Program-made: the position numbers and the translations under genes
Notes under the pieces: generated by a model
Told to the model about the DNA's origin: nothing
What the model saw: only the letters and a program-made list of their open reading frames with translations
Database searches by the model: none
Part shown: positions 9,338 to 18,650 of the stretch, piece after piece
How the letters are laid out: every line of letters starts with the position of its first letter
Position numbering within the stretch: the first letter of the stretch is position 1
NCBI RefSeq assembly: GCF_029892605.1
Contig: NZ_JARXWF010000001.1
Coordinates: forward strand, 124,001 to 188,000
Source: Parabacteroides sp. PM6-13
GTDB lineage: Bacteria; Bacteroidota; Bacteroidia; Bacteroidales; Tannerellaceae
Reading direction: 5' to 3'
DNA: 64,000 nucleotides

Positions 9338-11686
9338 ATGAATAAAAACCTGGTTATTGTAGAATCACCAGCAAAGGCAAAGACCATTGAAAAATTCCTT
9401 GGTAAAGACTTTAAGGTACTCTCAAGCTATGGGCATATCCGTGACCTAAAAGCAAAAGAAATAAGTATTGATTTTGAACACAACTACAAACCCGAATACG
9501 TTATTCCCACGGATAAAAAGAAACTGGTAACCGAACTGAAAAAAGAGGCAAAGAAGTCTGAAGTTGTCTGGCTTGCTTCCGATGAGGACCGCGAAGGGGA
9601 GGCCATCTCATGGCATCTGAGCGAGGCGCTCGAATTGGATCCGGCAAAGACAAAACGAATCGTTTTTCACGAAATCACCAAAAATGCCATCTTGCATGCG
9701 ATTGAGACACCGCGCGAGATCAATATCGACTTAGTGAATGCGCAACAGGCACGTCGCGTACTCGATCGTATCGTAGGGTTTGAGCTTTCGCCGATCCTTT
9801 GGAAGAAGGTGAAACCGGCGTTGTCTGCCGGACGTGTGCAGTCGGTAGCTGTTCGTTTGATCGTAGAGCGCGAACGCGATATCAACGCGTTTGTATCGGA
9901 AGCATCCTACCGGGTGATCGCCACGTTTGTGTTGCCCGACGGCACCACACTATTGAAGGCAGAGCTCAACAAACGATTGAAAGACAAAAAAGAGGTATTG
10001 GCCTTCCTGGAATCATGCCGGAACGCCGCCTTCTCCATAGAAGATATTACACGTAAACCGGTACGGAAATCGCCGGCACCACCGTTTACCACCTCCACCT
10101 TGCAACAGGAGGCGGCACGCAAGCTGGGCTTTTCTGTTTCGCAAACGATGACGCTGGCACAACGACTGTATGAGTCCGGATTCATCACCTATATGCGTAC
10201 CGACTCGGTCAACCTGAGCAACCTGGCGCTGGGTGCGGCAAAAGAGGCTATCATAGAAGAATACGGCGAGAAATACTATAAGTTCCGCCAATACAATACA
10301 AAAACCAAAGGAGCACAAGAGGCACACGAAGCGATCCGTCCCACCTATCTTTCTCAGACGGAGATCAGCGGCAGTGCCCAGGAAAAGCGCTTGTACGACA
10401 TGATCCGCAAACGCACGATCGCTTCTCAGATGGCTGACGCGGAGTTGGAACGTACGACCATCACCGTGGCCATCAGCAACAACAAAAAAGAGAAATTCGC
10501 TGCTACCGGCGAAGTGATCACCTTCGACGGCTTCTTGCAGGTTTACCTGGAGAGCAACGACGAGGAGGGTGAAAACGAACAGGACAACGGTTTGTTGCCG
10601 GCAGTAAACCTGAACGATGTGCTTTTGGCCAAAGATATTGTAGCGACCGAACGCTTCACACAGCGTCCGCCCCGCTATACGGAGGCCAGCCTGGTGCGCC
10701 GTTTGGAAGAGCTGGGCATCGGACGCCCCTCTACCTACGCACCGACTATTCAGACGGTGCAAAACCGCGAGTATGTTGTGAAGGGCGATAAGGAGGGCAT
10801 CAACCGCGATTACGAAATCATATCGTTGGAAAACGACAAGATAAGCGAGGTAACCAAGACAGAAAAGGTAGGGTTTGATCGCAACAAACTGATGCCGACC
10901 GACATTGGCACGGTGGTGAATGATTTTCTGTTGGAATACTTCCCCGACATCTTAGACTATAACTTCACCGCAAGCGTAGAGAAAGAGTTCGACACGATTG
11001 CCGATGGGGAACTGGAATGGACGAAAGCCATTGATAAGTTCTATAAGTTCTTCCACCCGAAAGTGGACGAGGTAAAAGCCATCCGTACGGAGCACAAAGT
11101 TGGCGAACGCCAATTGGGCATTGACCCCAAAAGCGGAAATCCTGTGTTCGTGAAGATCGGACGTTATGGTCCCATCGCACAGATCGGCCAGGCTAACCCC
11201 GACGACAAAGAGGCACCGAAACCGCAATTTGCCTCTCTGATGAAGGGACAATCCATTGAAACCATCACACTGGAAGAGGCGCTGAAGCTTTTCGACCTGC
11301 CACGCACTGTCGGGGAGTACAACGGTCAAGAGGTGGTGGCAGCCGTGGGGCGCTTCGGACCATTTATTCGTCACGACGGTAAATTTGTCTCTATCCCGAA
11401 AACATTGAATCCATTGTCGATCACGCTCGAAGAATCGATCGCCCTAATCGAAGAGAAGCAACAGAAAGAGGCACAGCGATTCATCAAGAAGTTCGAGGAA
11501 GAGCCGGAGTTGGAAATACTGAATGGTCGCTTTGGCCCCTATATCGCCTATAAAGGTAAGAACTATAAGATCCCGCGCAAAGGCACCAAACCAGAGGACT
11601 TAACCTTGGAAGAGGTGCGCCAGATCATAGAAGAGGCTGATAAAAACCCGAAACCGGCCAAAAAAACAACAAAGAAACGCGGATAG
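9338..11686 (+). CDS. topA: DNA topoisomerase I (type IA)
   Basis: 782 aa from the ATG at 9338; an in-frame TTG at 9308 falls inside the putative promoter and is not favoured. It relaxes negative supercoils by passing a strand through a transient single-strand break. The TOPRIM domain starts with LVIVESPAKAKT and carries the acidic motif SDEDREGEA (residues 81-89). The catalytic Tyr is residue 285 in GFITYMRTDS. The SAGRVQSVAVRLI motif is present. The C-terminus carries several GRFGP/GRYGP repeats (GRYGPIAQIGQ, GRFGPFIRHDG, GRFGPYIAYKG) rather than Cys zinc fingers, ending in a Lys-rich tail. It is followed by an intrinsic terminator. Confidence 0.98.
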   Translation: MNKNLVIVESPAKAKTIEKFLGKDFKVLSSYGHIRDLKAKEISIDFEHNYKPEYVIPTDKKKLVTELKKEAKKSEVVWLASDEDREGEAISWHLSEALELDPAKTKRIVFHEITKNAILHAIETPREINIDLVNAQQARRVLDRIVGFELSPILWKKVKPALSAGRVQSVAVRLIVERERDINAFVSEASYRVIATFVLPDGTTLLKAELNKRLKDKKEVLAFLESCRNAAFSIEDITRKPVRKSPAPPFTTSTLQQEAARKLGFSVSQTMTLAQRLYESGFITYMRTDSVNLSNLALGAAKEAIIEEYGEKYYKFRQYNTKTKGAQEAHEAIRPTYLSQTEISGSAQEKRLYDMIRKRTIASQMADAELERTTITVAISNNKKEKFAATGEVITFDGFLQVYLESNDEEGENEQDNGLLPAVNLNDVLLAKDIVATERFTQRPPRYTEASLVRRLEELGIGRPSTYAPTIQTVQNREYVVKGDKEGINRDYEIISLENDKISEVTKTEKVGFDRNKLMPTDIGTVVNDFLLEYFPDILDYNFTASVEKEFDTIADGELEWTKAIDKFYKFFHPKVDEVKAIRTEHKVGERQLGIDPKSGNPVFVKIGRYGPIAQIGQANPDDKEAPKPQFASLMKGQSIETITLEEALKLFDLPRTVGEYNGQEVVAAVGRFGPFIRHDGKFVSIPKTLNPLSITLEESIALIEEKQQKEAQRFIKKFEEEPELEILNGRFGPYIAYKGKNYKIPRKGTKPEDLTLEEVRQIIEEADKNPKPAKKTTKKRG

Positions 11687-11711
11687 GCTTACGTCCATCC
11701 ATCCTATTTAT

Positions 11712-11746
11712 AAAGCCCTTAAAGAATCAATGTCTTTAAGGGCTTT
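11712..11746 (+). terminator. Intrinsic terminator after topA
   Basis: Perfect 13-bp inverted repeat: AAAGCCCTTAAAG at 11712-11724 and CTTTAAGGGCTTT at 11734-11746, with a 9-nt loop. The right arm ends in a T run. It lies 25 nt after the topA stop. Confidence 0.85.
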
Positions 11747-11774
11747 CTGCTTTATAAATATCATATTTCCGCAG

Positions 11775-11805
11775 TTGTTTCATCAGATATTTTTTTCTAC
11801 TTTTG
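11775..11805 (+). promoter_or_regulatory. Distal promoter of the ORF3-miaA-copA operon
   Basis: TTG at 11775-11777, a 20-nt spacer, then TACTTTTG at 11798-11805: both elements of the Bacteroidetes promoter at the expected distance. A second promoter lies about 70 nt downstream. The bases just after the -7 box resemble those after the fucI -7 box. Confidence 0.55.
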
Positions 11806-11842
11806 TCGAATATAGGATGTGTTTCGGCATCGCCCAAGCGTG

Positions 11843-11874
11843 TTTGATTTTACATTCATTTTTCACTACATTTG
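11843..11874 (+). promoter_or_regulatory. Proximal promoter of the ORF3-miaA-copA operon
   Basis: TTTG at 11843-11846, a 20-nt spacer, then TACATTTG at 11867-11874, 22 nt before the ATG at 11897. Both elements match the consensus. Confidence 0.6.
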
Positions 11875-11896
11875 AAGAACCTAAACAGTTACAAAT

Positions 11897-12457
11897 ATGA
11901 TATTCAGATTTCTTATCTTATCAGATGAAGTCGATGACTTCAAACGCGAGATCCGCATCGATGCTGAAGCCACTTTCTTAGAGTTGCATGATATCTTGCT
12001 CGACTCCGTCGGATACAGCCGTGACCAGATCACCTCCTTCTTTATTTGCGACGACGACTGGAGTAAGAAAATGGAAGTGACCCGTGTAGAAATGGACACC
12101 TCTTCTGAAGTCGATAACTACATTATGGAGGAAACACTGCTCGAAGATTTGTTGGAAGACGAGCACCAGAAGCTTCTGTTTGTATTTGACTATATGACCG
12201 AGCGCGCCTTCTTTATGGAGCTGCGCGAGATCATTCCCGGACAAGATCTCTCCGAACCGATCGTCAGCAAATCCATCGGCATAGCGCCTCCCCAACTGAT
12301 GGCCTTTGATGAAATCGACACCAAGACGATTGTCACCGGCAGCGTAGGTGAGGAGTTCTACGGAGACTCCGAATACGACATGGACGAGCTTGACGGAGCC
12401 GGATTTGAAGGACTGGACAGTATCAGTGACGAGATGTTCAGCGACGAGAGCTTCTGA
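11897..12457 (+). CDS. pRiA4b ORF-3-like (IS1096 TnpR-like) acidic protein
   Basis: 186 aa, very acidic. The first 130 residues resemble the plasmid pRiA4b ORF-3 / IS1096 TnpR-like family: an N-terminal strand-helix unit ([18 protein letters not shown]), a central [15 protein letters not shown] segment, and a [18 protein letters not shown] segment. The last 50 residues are mostly Asp, Glu, Gly and Ser and probably disordered. Members of this family occur both on mobile elements and as fixed chromosomal genes; no transposase or terminal repeats are seen here, so this is a fixed gene. Its stop overlaps the miaA start (TGATG), implying translational coupling. The biochemical function is unknown. 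Confidence 0.8.
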   Translation: MIFRFLILSDEVDDFKREIRIDAEATFLELHDILLDSVGYSRDQITSFFICDDDWSKKMEVTRVEMDTSSEVDNYIMEETLLEDLLEDEHQKLLFVFDYMTERAFFMELREIIPGQDLSEPIVSKSIGIAPPQLMAFDEIDTKTIVTGSVGEEFYGDSEYDMDELDGAGFEGLDSISDEMFSDESF

Positions 12458-13356
12458 TGAAAACACTTCTTGTGTTGTTGGGACCGACCGGTGTGGGGAA
12501 GACCGAGCTGAGTCTGCGCCTGGCCGAGAAGTATCAAACTGCTATTATCTCTTCCGATTCCCGCCAGGTTTATAAAGAATTACCGATAGGAACGGCTGCT
12601 CCTACTCCGGAGCAAACAGCCCGTGTGCCCCATTATATGGTAGGCATGCTCTCTCTGACCGATTATTTCAGTGCCAGCCTCTTCGAGGAGCGTGTTCTTT
12701 CGCTATTGGAAGAGTTGTTCACACAACAAGAGGTAGTCGTGATGACAGGTGGCTCTATGATGTATATCGATGCCGTGTGTCGGGGCATCGATGAGATACC
12801 AACCGTTCTTCCCGAGATTCGGGAGGCCCTCTATGCGCAATACGAGCGTGAAGGGCTGCAACCGATCCTCGAAGAACTACAACAAAGGGATCCGCAACAC
12901 TACGAAGAGGTCGACCGCCACAACTACAAACGGGTCATCCATGCCGTTGAGATATGCCGACAAACCGGACTCCCCTACTCCACTTTTCGTACAAAGAGCC
13001 ATAAAGAGCGACCCTTCCGGATCATTAAAATCGGACTAACTCGGGAGCGCGATGAATTATGCACGCGTATCAACCAACGCGTCGACCAAATGATGAAAGA
13101 TGGATTGCTCGAAGAGGCACGCGCCGTCTACCCCTATCGCCACCTGAACTCATTGAACACCGTAGGCTACAAAGAACTATTCCAATACTTCGATGGCACC
13201 TGGTCGCTCGATCTGGCCGTCGAAAAGATCAAACGCAACAGCCGGGTCTATGCCCGAAAGCAGATGACCTGGTTCAAGCGCGATCCGGAAATCACCTGGT
13301 TTCATCCCGATAACGAAGGCGAGATCCTAACCTATTTGGAAGGAATCACCTTATAA
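12457..13356 (+). CDS. miaA: tRNA dimethylallyltransferase
   Basis: 299 aa, standard length. It transfers a dimethylallyl group to N6 of A37 in tRNAs reading UNN codons, using DMAPP. The P-loop is at residues 9-16 (GPTGVGKT), followed by [17 protein letters not shown], the DSRQ substrate motif, and [15 protein letters not shown]. The C-terminal helical region contains [16 protein letters not shown] and TVGYKEL. It overlaps the preceding gene by one base at the junction and is followed after 14 nt by the copper ATPase gene. Confidence 0.97.
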   Translation: MKTLLVLLGPTGVGKTELSLRLAEKYQTAIISSDSRQVYKELPIGTAAPTPEQTARVPHYMVGMLSLTDYFSASLFEERVLSLLEELFTQQEVVVMTGGSMMYIDAVCRGIDEIPTVLPEIREALYAQYEREGLQPILEELQQRDPQHYEEVDRHNYKRVIHAVEICRQTGLPYSTFRTKSHKERPFRIIKIGLTRERDELCTRINQRVDQMMKDGLLEEARAVYPYRHLNSLNTVGYKELFQYFDGTWSLDLAVEKIKRNSRVYARKQMTWFKRDPEITWFHPDNEGEILTYLEGITL

Positions 13357-13370
13357 AACTGGCAAATCAA

Positions 13371-15566
13371 ATGAAAACGTTAGACACCAAAACACTTCCT
13401 GTACTGGAGATGAGCTGCGCGGTTTGTGCAACCAATGTGGAGCAAACCGTTCAACATATGCCGGGGGTCGTAGAAGCGGCGGTTAATTTCGCGGCAGGCA
13501 CCCTGACGGTCACCTACCAACCTGACCTATTATCACCGGAGGATATACGCGATGCCGTGCAAAAAGCGGGATATGATCTGATCATTGAAGAGGAGGATCC
13601 TGTCGGGAAACAGGAGGAGATGTCGCGCCTGCGCTACGAACAGGCCAAGCGACGCACGATCGGTGCCTGGATTCTGGCACTTCCATTGGCTGTTCTCGGC
13701 ATGTTTTTTATGCATGCACCCTACGCCAATTGGGTGATGATGGGGTTGGCTCTTGCGATTATGATTGCCTTCGGCCGTCATTTCTATACCAACGGCTTCC
13801 GGCATGCCATCCGGGGAAAAGCCAATATGGACACGTTAGTGGCGCTGAGCACGACGATTGCTTTCCTTTTCAGCCTGTTCAATACACTCTATCCCTCCTT
13901 TTGGACATCGAGAGGCATCGAACCGCATGTCTATTACGAGGCATCCGGGGTGATTATCGCCTTCGTCTTGCTCGGAAAATTATTGGAAGAGCGGGCGCGC
14001 CACAGCACCTCGTCGGCCATCCGCGGCCTGATGGGGCTACAGCCTAAAACAGCCCGTCGTGTATGGGAGGGGGAAGAGACAGAGGTGCCGATCGCTGTAT
14101 TGAAAGCCGGCGACCTCGTTGCCGTCAGACCGGGCGAGCGTATTCCCGTCGACGGGATCGTTACACACGGCCATTCATTTATCGACGAAAGTATGCTGAG
14201 CGGCGAATCCTTGCCGGTCGAAAAACAAACCGGCGACAAAGCCATGGCGGGAACGATCAACCAACAGGGAGCCTTCACGATGGAAGCAACCGGTGTGGGC
14301 AACGCGACCGTGTTGGCGCAGATCGTACAGATGGTGCAACAGGCACAGGGAAGCAAAGCGCCTGTGCAACGCATCGTGGATAAGATAAGCGCCATCTTCG
14401 TGCCGTCTGTGATCGGATTATCGTTAGTGACCTTTATTATTTGGATCATATGGGGAGGCGACAATGCCTTCTCCTACGGGTTGCTCTCGGCGGTGTCCGT
14501 CCTGGTGATTGCCTGTCCCTGTGCTTTGGGACTGGCTACCCCCACCGCCTTGATGGTGGGCGTGGGCAAAGCGGCGGGAAAACATATCCTGATAAAGGAT
14601 GCTTTCGCGTTGGAAAACCTATGCCAAATAGACACCATCGTATTGGATAAAACAGGTACATTGACAGAAGGCAAACCGGAGGTGATCAACGCCTGTTGGA
14701 TTGGGGAAGAGAGCCCCAAACTTCGAAATATCTTATATACGGCGGAGATGCACTCGGAGCATCCATTGGCTTCGGCTCTCCTGCGCTGGCTGGAGAAAGA
14801 GGGAGCCAAAGCGGTCGTTTCCGACCGTTTCCAGAGCCTGACCGGGCAGGGGATCACCCTTGATCTGGGAACTGATACCTACTGGGTAGGCAGCTATCGC
14901 CTATTGCCGGAGAAGGCATCCGTGCCGGAGGTGGTTTCGCAATGGGAGGCCGAGGGGAAAACGATTATTTACTTTGGAAAGGCCGGGCAGTTATTGGCTG
15001 TTTTTTCCATTGCGGATCCGATCAAACCCACCTCGTTTCCGGCGATACAGGCCTTGCGCAATCACGGTATAGAAACGCATCTATTGACGGGCGACAGCAA
15101 CCGCACCGCGGTGTATGTAGCAAAGGCCACCGGCATACCGCACCACAAAGGGCAGGCATTGCCTGATGAGAAAGATCAATACATCCGCAGCCTGCAGGAA
15201 AAAGGGCGAAAGGTGGCGATGGTTGGCGACGGGATTAACGATTCGCAGGCATTGGCACGTGCAGATGTGAGCATCGCCATGGGCAAAGGAACAGACATCG
15301 CCATGGATGTGGCTATGGTGACCCTGTTGACCTCCGACCTTTTGTTGTTGCCCGAAGCGATCCGTATCTCCCGGCAAACGGTCAAACTGATCCGGCAGAA
15401 CCTGTTCTGGGCCTTTATCTATAACCTGATCGGCATTCCGATCGCTGCCGGGCTGCTCTATCCCTTCTTCGGGATTCTGTTGAACCCGATGCTGGCAAGC
15501 GCGGCGATGGCATTCAGTTCCGTTTCTGTGGTACTGAACAGTTTGCGACTTAAATTCATGAAATAA
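13371..15566 (+). CDS. copA: Copper-translocating P1B-type ATPase
   Basis: 731 aa. It exports Cu(I) across the inner membrane at the cost of ATP. It has one N-terminal heavy-metal-associated domain with the motif SCAVC (Cys16 and Cys19), the A-domain SGES loop ([10 protein letters not shown]), the transmembrane metal site CPC at residues 382-384 in [13 protein letters not shown], the phosphorylation Asp426 in DKTGTLTEG, and the nucleotide/hinge motifs SEHPLA and [13 protein letters not shown] with a CxxC N-terminal domain points to monovalent copper (or silver) rather than zinc. It follows miaA by 14 nt and precedes a small CGGC protein by 17 nt. No copper-responsive regulator is adjacent on the same strand. 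Confidence 0.95.
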   Translation: MKTLDTKTLPVLEMSCAVCATNVEQTVQHMPGVVEAAVNFAAGTLTVTYQPDLLSPEDIRDAVQKAGYDLIIEEEDPVGKQEEMSRLRYEQAKRRTIGAWILALPLAVLGMFFMHAPYANWVMMGLALAIMIAFGRHFYTNGFRHAIRGKANMDTLVALSTTIAFLFSLFNTLYPSFWTSRGIEPHVYYEASGVIIAFVLLGKLLEERARHSTSSAIRGLMGLQPKTARRVWEGEETEVPIAVLKAGDLVAVRPGERIPVDGIVTHGHSFIDESMLSGESLPVEKQTGDKAMAGTINQQGAFTMEATGVGNATVLAQIVQMVQQAQGSKAPVQRIVDKISAIFVPSVIGLSLVTFIIWIIWGGDNAFSYGLLSAVSVLVIACPCALGLATPTALMVGVGKAAGKHILIKDAFALENLCQIDTIVLDKTGTLTEGKPEVINACWIGEESPKLRNILYTAEMHSEHPLASALLRWLEKEGAKAVVSDRFQSLTGQGITLDLGTDTYWVGSYRLLPEKASVPEVVSQWEAEGKTIIYFGKAGQLLAVFSIADPIKPTSFPAIQALRNHGIETHLLTGDSNRTAVYVAKATGIPHHKGQALPDEKDQYIRSLQEKGRKVAMVGDGINDSQALARADVSIAMGKGTDIAMDVAMVTLLTSDLLLLPEAIRISRQTVKLIRQNLFWAFIYNLIGIPIAAGLLYPFFGILLNPMLASAAMAFSSVSVVLNSLRLKFMK

Positions 15567-15583
15567 TTAAAACAATCTTTATT

Positions 15584-15781
15584 ATGCAATTCAAAACAAA
15601 CGCGAAATGCGGTGGTTGTGTAGCCGCAATCCGTACCAAACTAAACGAAGTGGTGCCTGAAACCGAGTGGTCGATCGACCTGAACTCACCGGATAAAACA
15701 CTGACCGTCGAAGGCGACTATCCGGCGGAAGCGATCATCGCGGCAGTCAAAGCGGCGGGATTCAAAGCGGAACAGCTATAA
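15584..15781 (+). CDS. Small heavy-metal-associated domain protein (copper chaperone-like)
   Basis: 65 aa, one ferredoxin-like metal-binding domain. The metal motif is CGGC at residues 9-12 (NAKCGGCVAAI), a variant of the usual CxxC of Atx1/CopZ proteins. It probably delivers copper to, or takes it from, the ATPase encoded 17 nt upstream. It ends 4 nt before the convergent AraC gene's stop, leaving no room for a terminator between them. Confidence 0.88.
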   Translation: MQFKTNAKCGGCVAAIRTKLNEVVPETEWSIDLNSPDKTLTVEGDYPAEAIIAAVKAAGFKAEQL

Positions 15782-15785
15782 CATT

Positions 15786-16646
15786 TTATTGTCCGTACAG
15801 ACGCTCGCAGTACTGCGTGGGCGTAAACCGGGTGATCTGCTTAAACACCCGGTTGAAATAGGAGATATTGTCGAAGGAGAGACGATAGGCGATGTCTTTG
15901 ACCGGCACGTTTTCAACCAATAGCATCAACTGGGCACGCTCTATCTTCTTCTGGTTGATATAGGCAATAGGCGTACAATCCATCTCTTTTTTGAACAAAC
16001 GGATAAAGTGATCGTCCGACAGATGGCAGATCGCCGCCAACTGACTGATACGAAGAGGCTGGTCGATATGTTTGCGAATATGGCGCAATACGTTGGCAAT
16101 CCGCTTATCATTTACTTCGGTTTTCGGTGTGGCGTAGCGCAGAAAACGGGAAAGCAGTTGGGCAAGGATGCCTCTTGTCTCCAAGGCTGCGTATTCTGCC
16201 TGTTGAGCTTCAGTCGCTATATTCCGTAACAAGGTAGGCTGGTTGTCATAGAGTCCCGGGTCATATTGCAACAATTCCCTATCCGGATTGATCTCCAACA
16301 AACGATTTATCAATGAAAAATCCAACGGATTAGCCGGGATCTCCACCGGGAAATGACACTCTTCCAACAGATGCCTGGGCGAAGAGGGCGTCTCATAGAT
16401 ATGTATATAGAAATGAGAAAACAGGCCGTCGCAGGCATAGCTATGCAACGTGAAAGGCGGAATCAGGTAGAGCGAGCCCGGCCGAAGCGTCTGTATCCCC
16501 TGCGGAAGGTCAACACGGGCGCATCCTTCCATCACATAATACAACCGGGCAAAGGGACTGTTTATTCCCTTCCAGTTCCAGTCGCCATCGTGAGACGACC
16601 GACCGATATTCAATAGAATAAGCTGCAAATTATCTGTTTCGCGCAT
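15786..16646 (-). CDS. AraC-family transcriptional regulator
   Basis: 286 aa. The N-terminal half is a cupin-like ligand-binding domain (GCARVDLPQGIQTLRPGSLYL, containing LIPPFTLHSYA). The C-terminal 100 residues are a double helix-turn-helix of the AraC/XylS type (PLRISQLAAICHLSDDHFIR and the signature KDIAYRLSFDNISYFNRVFK). It is divergent from fucI across about 200 nt and convergent with the copper genes. Divergent placement suggests it may regulate fucI-fucP, but this is inferred from position only; the common Bacteroides fucose regulator (FucR) is a GntR-type protein, so it would be a different control scheme. Confidence 0.9.
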   Translation of the reverse strand: MRETDNLQLILLNIGRSSHDGDWNWKGINSPFARLYYVMEGCARVDLPQGIQTLRPGSLYLIPPFTLHSYACDGLFSHFYIHIYETPSSPRHLLEECHFPVEIPANPLDFSLINRLLEINPDRELLQYDPGLYDNQPTLLRNIATEAQQAEYAALETRGILAQLLSRFLRYATPKTEVNDKRIANVLRHIRKHIDQPLRISQLAAICHLSDDHFIRLFKKEMDCTPIAYINQKKIERAQLMLLVENVPVKDIAYRLSFDNISYFNRVFKQITRFTPTQYCERLYGQ

Positions 16647-16669
16647 ATCAAATAAAGAAAACGTACAGA

Positions 16670-16677
16670 CAAAAATA
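16670..16677 (-). promoter_or_regulatory. Candidate -7 box of the AraC gene
   Basis: Reads TATTTTTG on the minus strand (TAnnTTTG), 23 nt upstream of the ATG at 16646. No -33 element is apparent. Confidence 0.38.
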
Positions 16678-16743
16678 CAGGATTATATCGAAATAGTGTT
16701 ATTGTTTGTCGGTATTCTATAAAGAAAAGGTGCTGATAATCTT

Positions 16744-16751
16744 TATATTTG
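16744..16751 (+). promoter_or_regulatory. Candidate -7 box of fucI
   Basis: TATATTTG matches TAnnTTTG, 100 nt before the fucI ATG. No TTG is found about 20 nt upstream, as is common for activator-dependent Bacteroidetes promoters. Confidence 0.5.
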
Positions 16752-16760
16752 CAGAATACA

Positions 16761-16807
16761 GGATGCGCCTTGGCCATTCAAGCAAGCTTGATGGCGCTCG
16801 GCTATCC
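16761..16807 (+). other. Stem-loop in the fucI leader
   Basis: The 5' leader can fold: GGAT (16761-16764) with ATCC (16804-16807), GCGCC (16765-16769) with GGCGC (16793-16797), and ATTCAAGC (16776-16783) with GCTTGAT (16786-16792) with one bulged base. It starts about 10 nt after the -7 box, so it would form the 5' end of the transcript. It may affect mRNA stability or initiation. No known riboswitch class is recognised. Confidence 0.45.
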
Positions 16808-16851
16808 CTTATATCAGACATATCATATTAACACATAAAATAGATTATACC

Positions 16852-18639
16852 ATGAACACAAACAGATGGAAAGGCGATTGGCCTAAGATCGGCATCCGCC
16901 CGACAATTGACGGCCGCATGGGCGGCGTTCGCGAATCATTGGAAGAACAAACCATGAATATGGCAAAAAGCGTGGTTGAACTAATCTCGTCCACGCTGAA
17001 ATACCCGGACGGGACTCCGGTGCAATGCGTCATTGCCGACTCGACCATCGGACGTGTAGCCGAAAGTGCTGCCTGCACCGATCAATTCAAAAAAGAGAAT
17101 GTAGCCGTTACCATTAGCGTCACTCCTTGCTGGTGTTACGGCAGTGAAACGATGGATATGGATCCGCACACCATCAAAGCCGTTTGGGGATTCAACGGAA
17201 CAGAGCGCCCGGGAGCGGTCTATCTGGCGGCCGTGCTGGCGGCTCATGCACAGAAAGGGTTGCCGGCATTCGGTATCTATGGCCACGATGTGCAGGATAT
17301 GGGTACGACAGAGATACCGGCTGATGTCACCGAAAAGCTGTTGCGCTTCTCACGCGCTGCCATGGCGGTCGCTATTATGCGTGGGAAATCATATCTTTCC
17401 ATTGGTGCCGTTTGTATGGGTATTGCCGGTTCAATCGTCAACCCCGACTTCTTCGAAGAGTATCTGGGTATGCGTTGCGAAGGCATCGACGAGGTGGAAA
17501 TCATTCGCCGCATGACATTAGGTATCTATGACAAAGAAGAATTCGAAAAGGCGTTGGCCTGGGCAAAAGCTAACTGTAAGGAGGGTGCAGACACCTGCAA
17601 CCGTTCCGACTTGCAAAAGAGCCGCGAAGAGAAAGACCAGGATTGGGAATTCATTGTAAAAATGACCTTGATTGTGCGCGACCTGATGATTGGCAACCCG
17701 AAACTCAAAGAGATGGGATTCGGAGAAGAGTCGTTAGGGCACAATGCACTGGCAGCAGGATTCCAGGGACAACGCCAATGGACCGACTTCTATCCGAACG
17801 GCGACTTTACCGAAGCCATCATGAACTCATCGTTCGACTGGACGGGCGTGCGCCAACCGTTCGTATTGGCTACCGAAAACGACGCGTTGAACGGAACTGC
17901 CATGTTGTTCAGTTATCTATTGACCAATACAGCGCAGATCTTTGCCGACGTACGCACCTACTGGAGTCCCGACGCGGTCGAACGGGTTACGGGCAAGAAG
18001 CTGGAAGGACGTGCCGCAAACGGTATTATCCACCTGATCAACTCGGGTGCTGCTTCCCTCGACGGATCAGCTCGTCAGAGCGATGCGGAAGGCAATCCGG
18101 CGATGAAACCCTTCTGGGAGATCAATAACGAGGAGGCACAGGCCTGTTTAGACGCAACAACCTGGGTGCCTGCCAACCGTGAATACTTCCGGGGAGGAGG
18201 CTTTTCGTCTAAATTTCTGACACGTGAAGGCATGCCCTGCACCATGGTTCGCCTCAATCTGGTGAAAGGACTGGGTCCGGTCTTGCAGATTGCCGAAGGA
18301 TGGACGGTAGAACTCGATCCGGATGCACACAAAATACTGGACGACCGCACCGACAAAGGCTGGCCGACTACCTGGTTTGCGCCGCGCCTGACAGAGAAAG
18401 ATGCCTTCAAGGATGTGTACTCCGTGATGAACAACTGGGGAGCCAACCATGGAGCGATCAGCTACGGACATGTGGGTGCCGACCTGATTACGCTGGCTTC
18501 TATGTTGCGTATTCCTGTCTGCATGCACAATGTAGACGAGAAAGATATCTTCCGTCCGGCGGCATGGAATGCCTTCGGTATGGATAAAGAGGGGGCAGAT
18601 TATCGCGCTTGTCAGACTTACGGACCGCTTTATAAATAA
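16852..18639 (+). CDS. fucI: L-fucose isomerase
   Basis: 595 aa, close to the E. coli enzyme in length. It converts L-fucose to L-fuculose (and D-arabinose to D-ribulose) with Mn2+ in a hexamer. The N-terminus [20 protein letters not shown] is characteristic, as are [19 protein letters not shown] (acidic metal ligands) and the C-terminal [20 protein letters not shown] with its His. It is followed 11 nt later by the fucose permease. The kinase (fucK) and aldolase (fucA) that normally follow are absent from the window, so the pathway must be completed elsewhere. Confidence 0.97.
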   Translation: MNTNRWKGDWPKIGIRPTIDGRMGGVRESLEEQTMNMAKSVVELISSTLKYPDGTPVQCVIADSTIGRVAESAACTDQFKKENVAVTISVTPCWCYGSETMDMDPHTIKAVWGFNGTERPGAVYLAAVLAAHAQKGLPAFGIYGHDVQDMGTTEIPADVTEKLLRFSRAAMAVAIMRGKSYLSIGAVCMGIAGSIVNPDFFEEYLGMRCEGIDEVEIIRRMTLGIYDKEEFEKALAWAKANCKEGADTCNRSDLQKSREEKDQDWEFIVKMTLIVRDLMIGNPKLKEMGFGEESLGHNALAAGFQGQRQWTDFYPNGDFTEAIMNSSFDWTGVRQPFVLATENDALNGTAMLFSYLLTNTAQIFADVRTYWSPDAVERVTGKKLEGRAANGIIHLINSGAASLDGSARQSDAEGNPAMKPFWEINNEEAQACLDATTWVPANREYFRGGGFSSKFLTREGMPCTMVRLNLVKGLGPVLQIAEGWTVELDPDAHKILDDRTDKGWPTTWFAPRLTEKDAFKDVYSVMNNWGANHGAISYGHVGADLITLASMLRIPVCMHNVDEKDIFRPAAWNAFGMDKEGADYRACQTYGPLYK

Positions 18640-18650
18640 GCCTTCCCGAC

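Noticed and set aside
11897-12457. Insertion-sequence passenger suggested by the IS1096 TnpR-like family name
   Set aside because: No transposase, terminal inverted repeats or target duplication nearby; the gene is translationally coupled to miaA.
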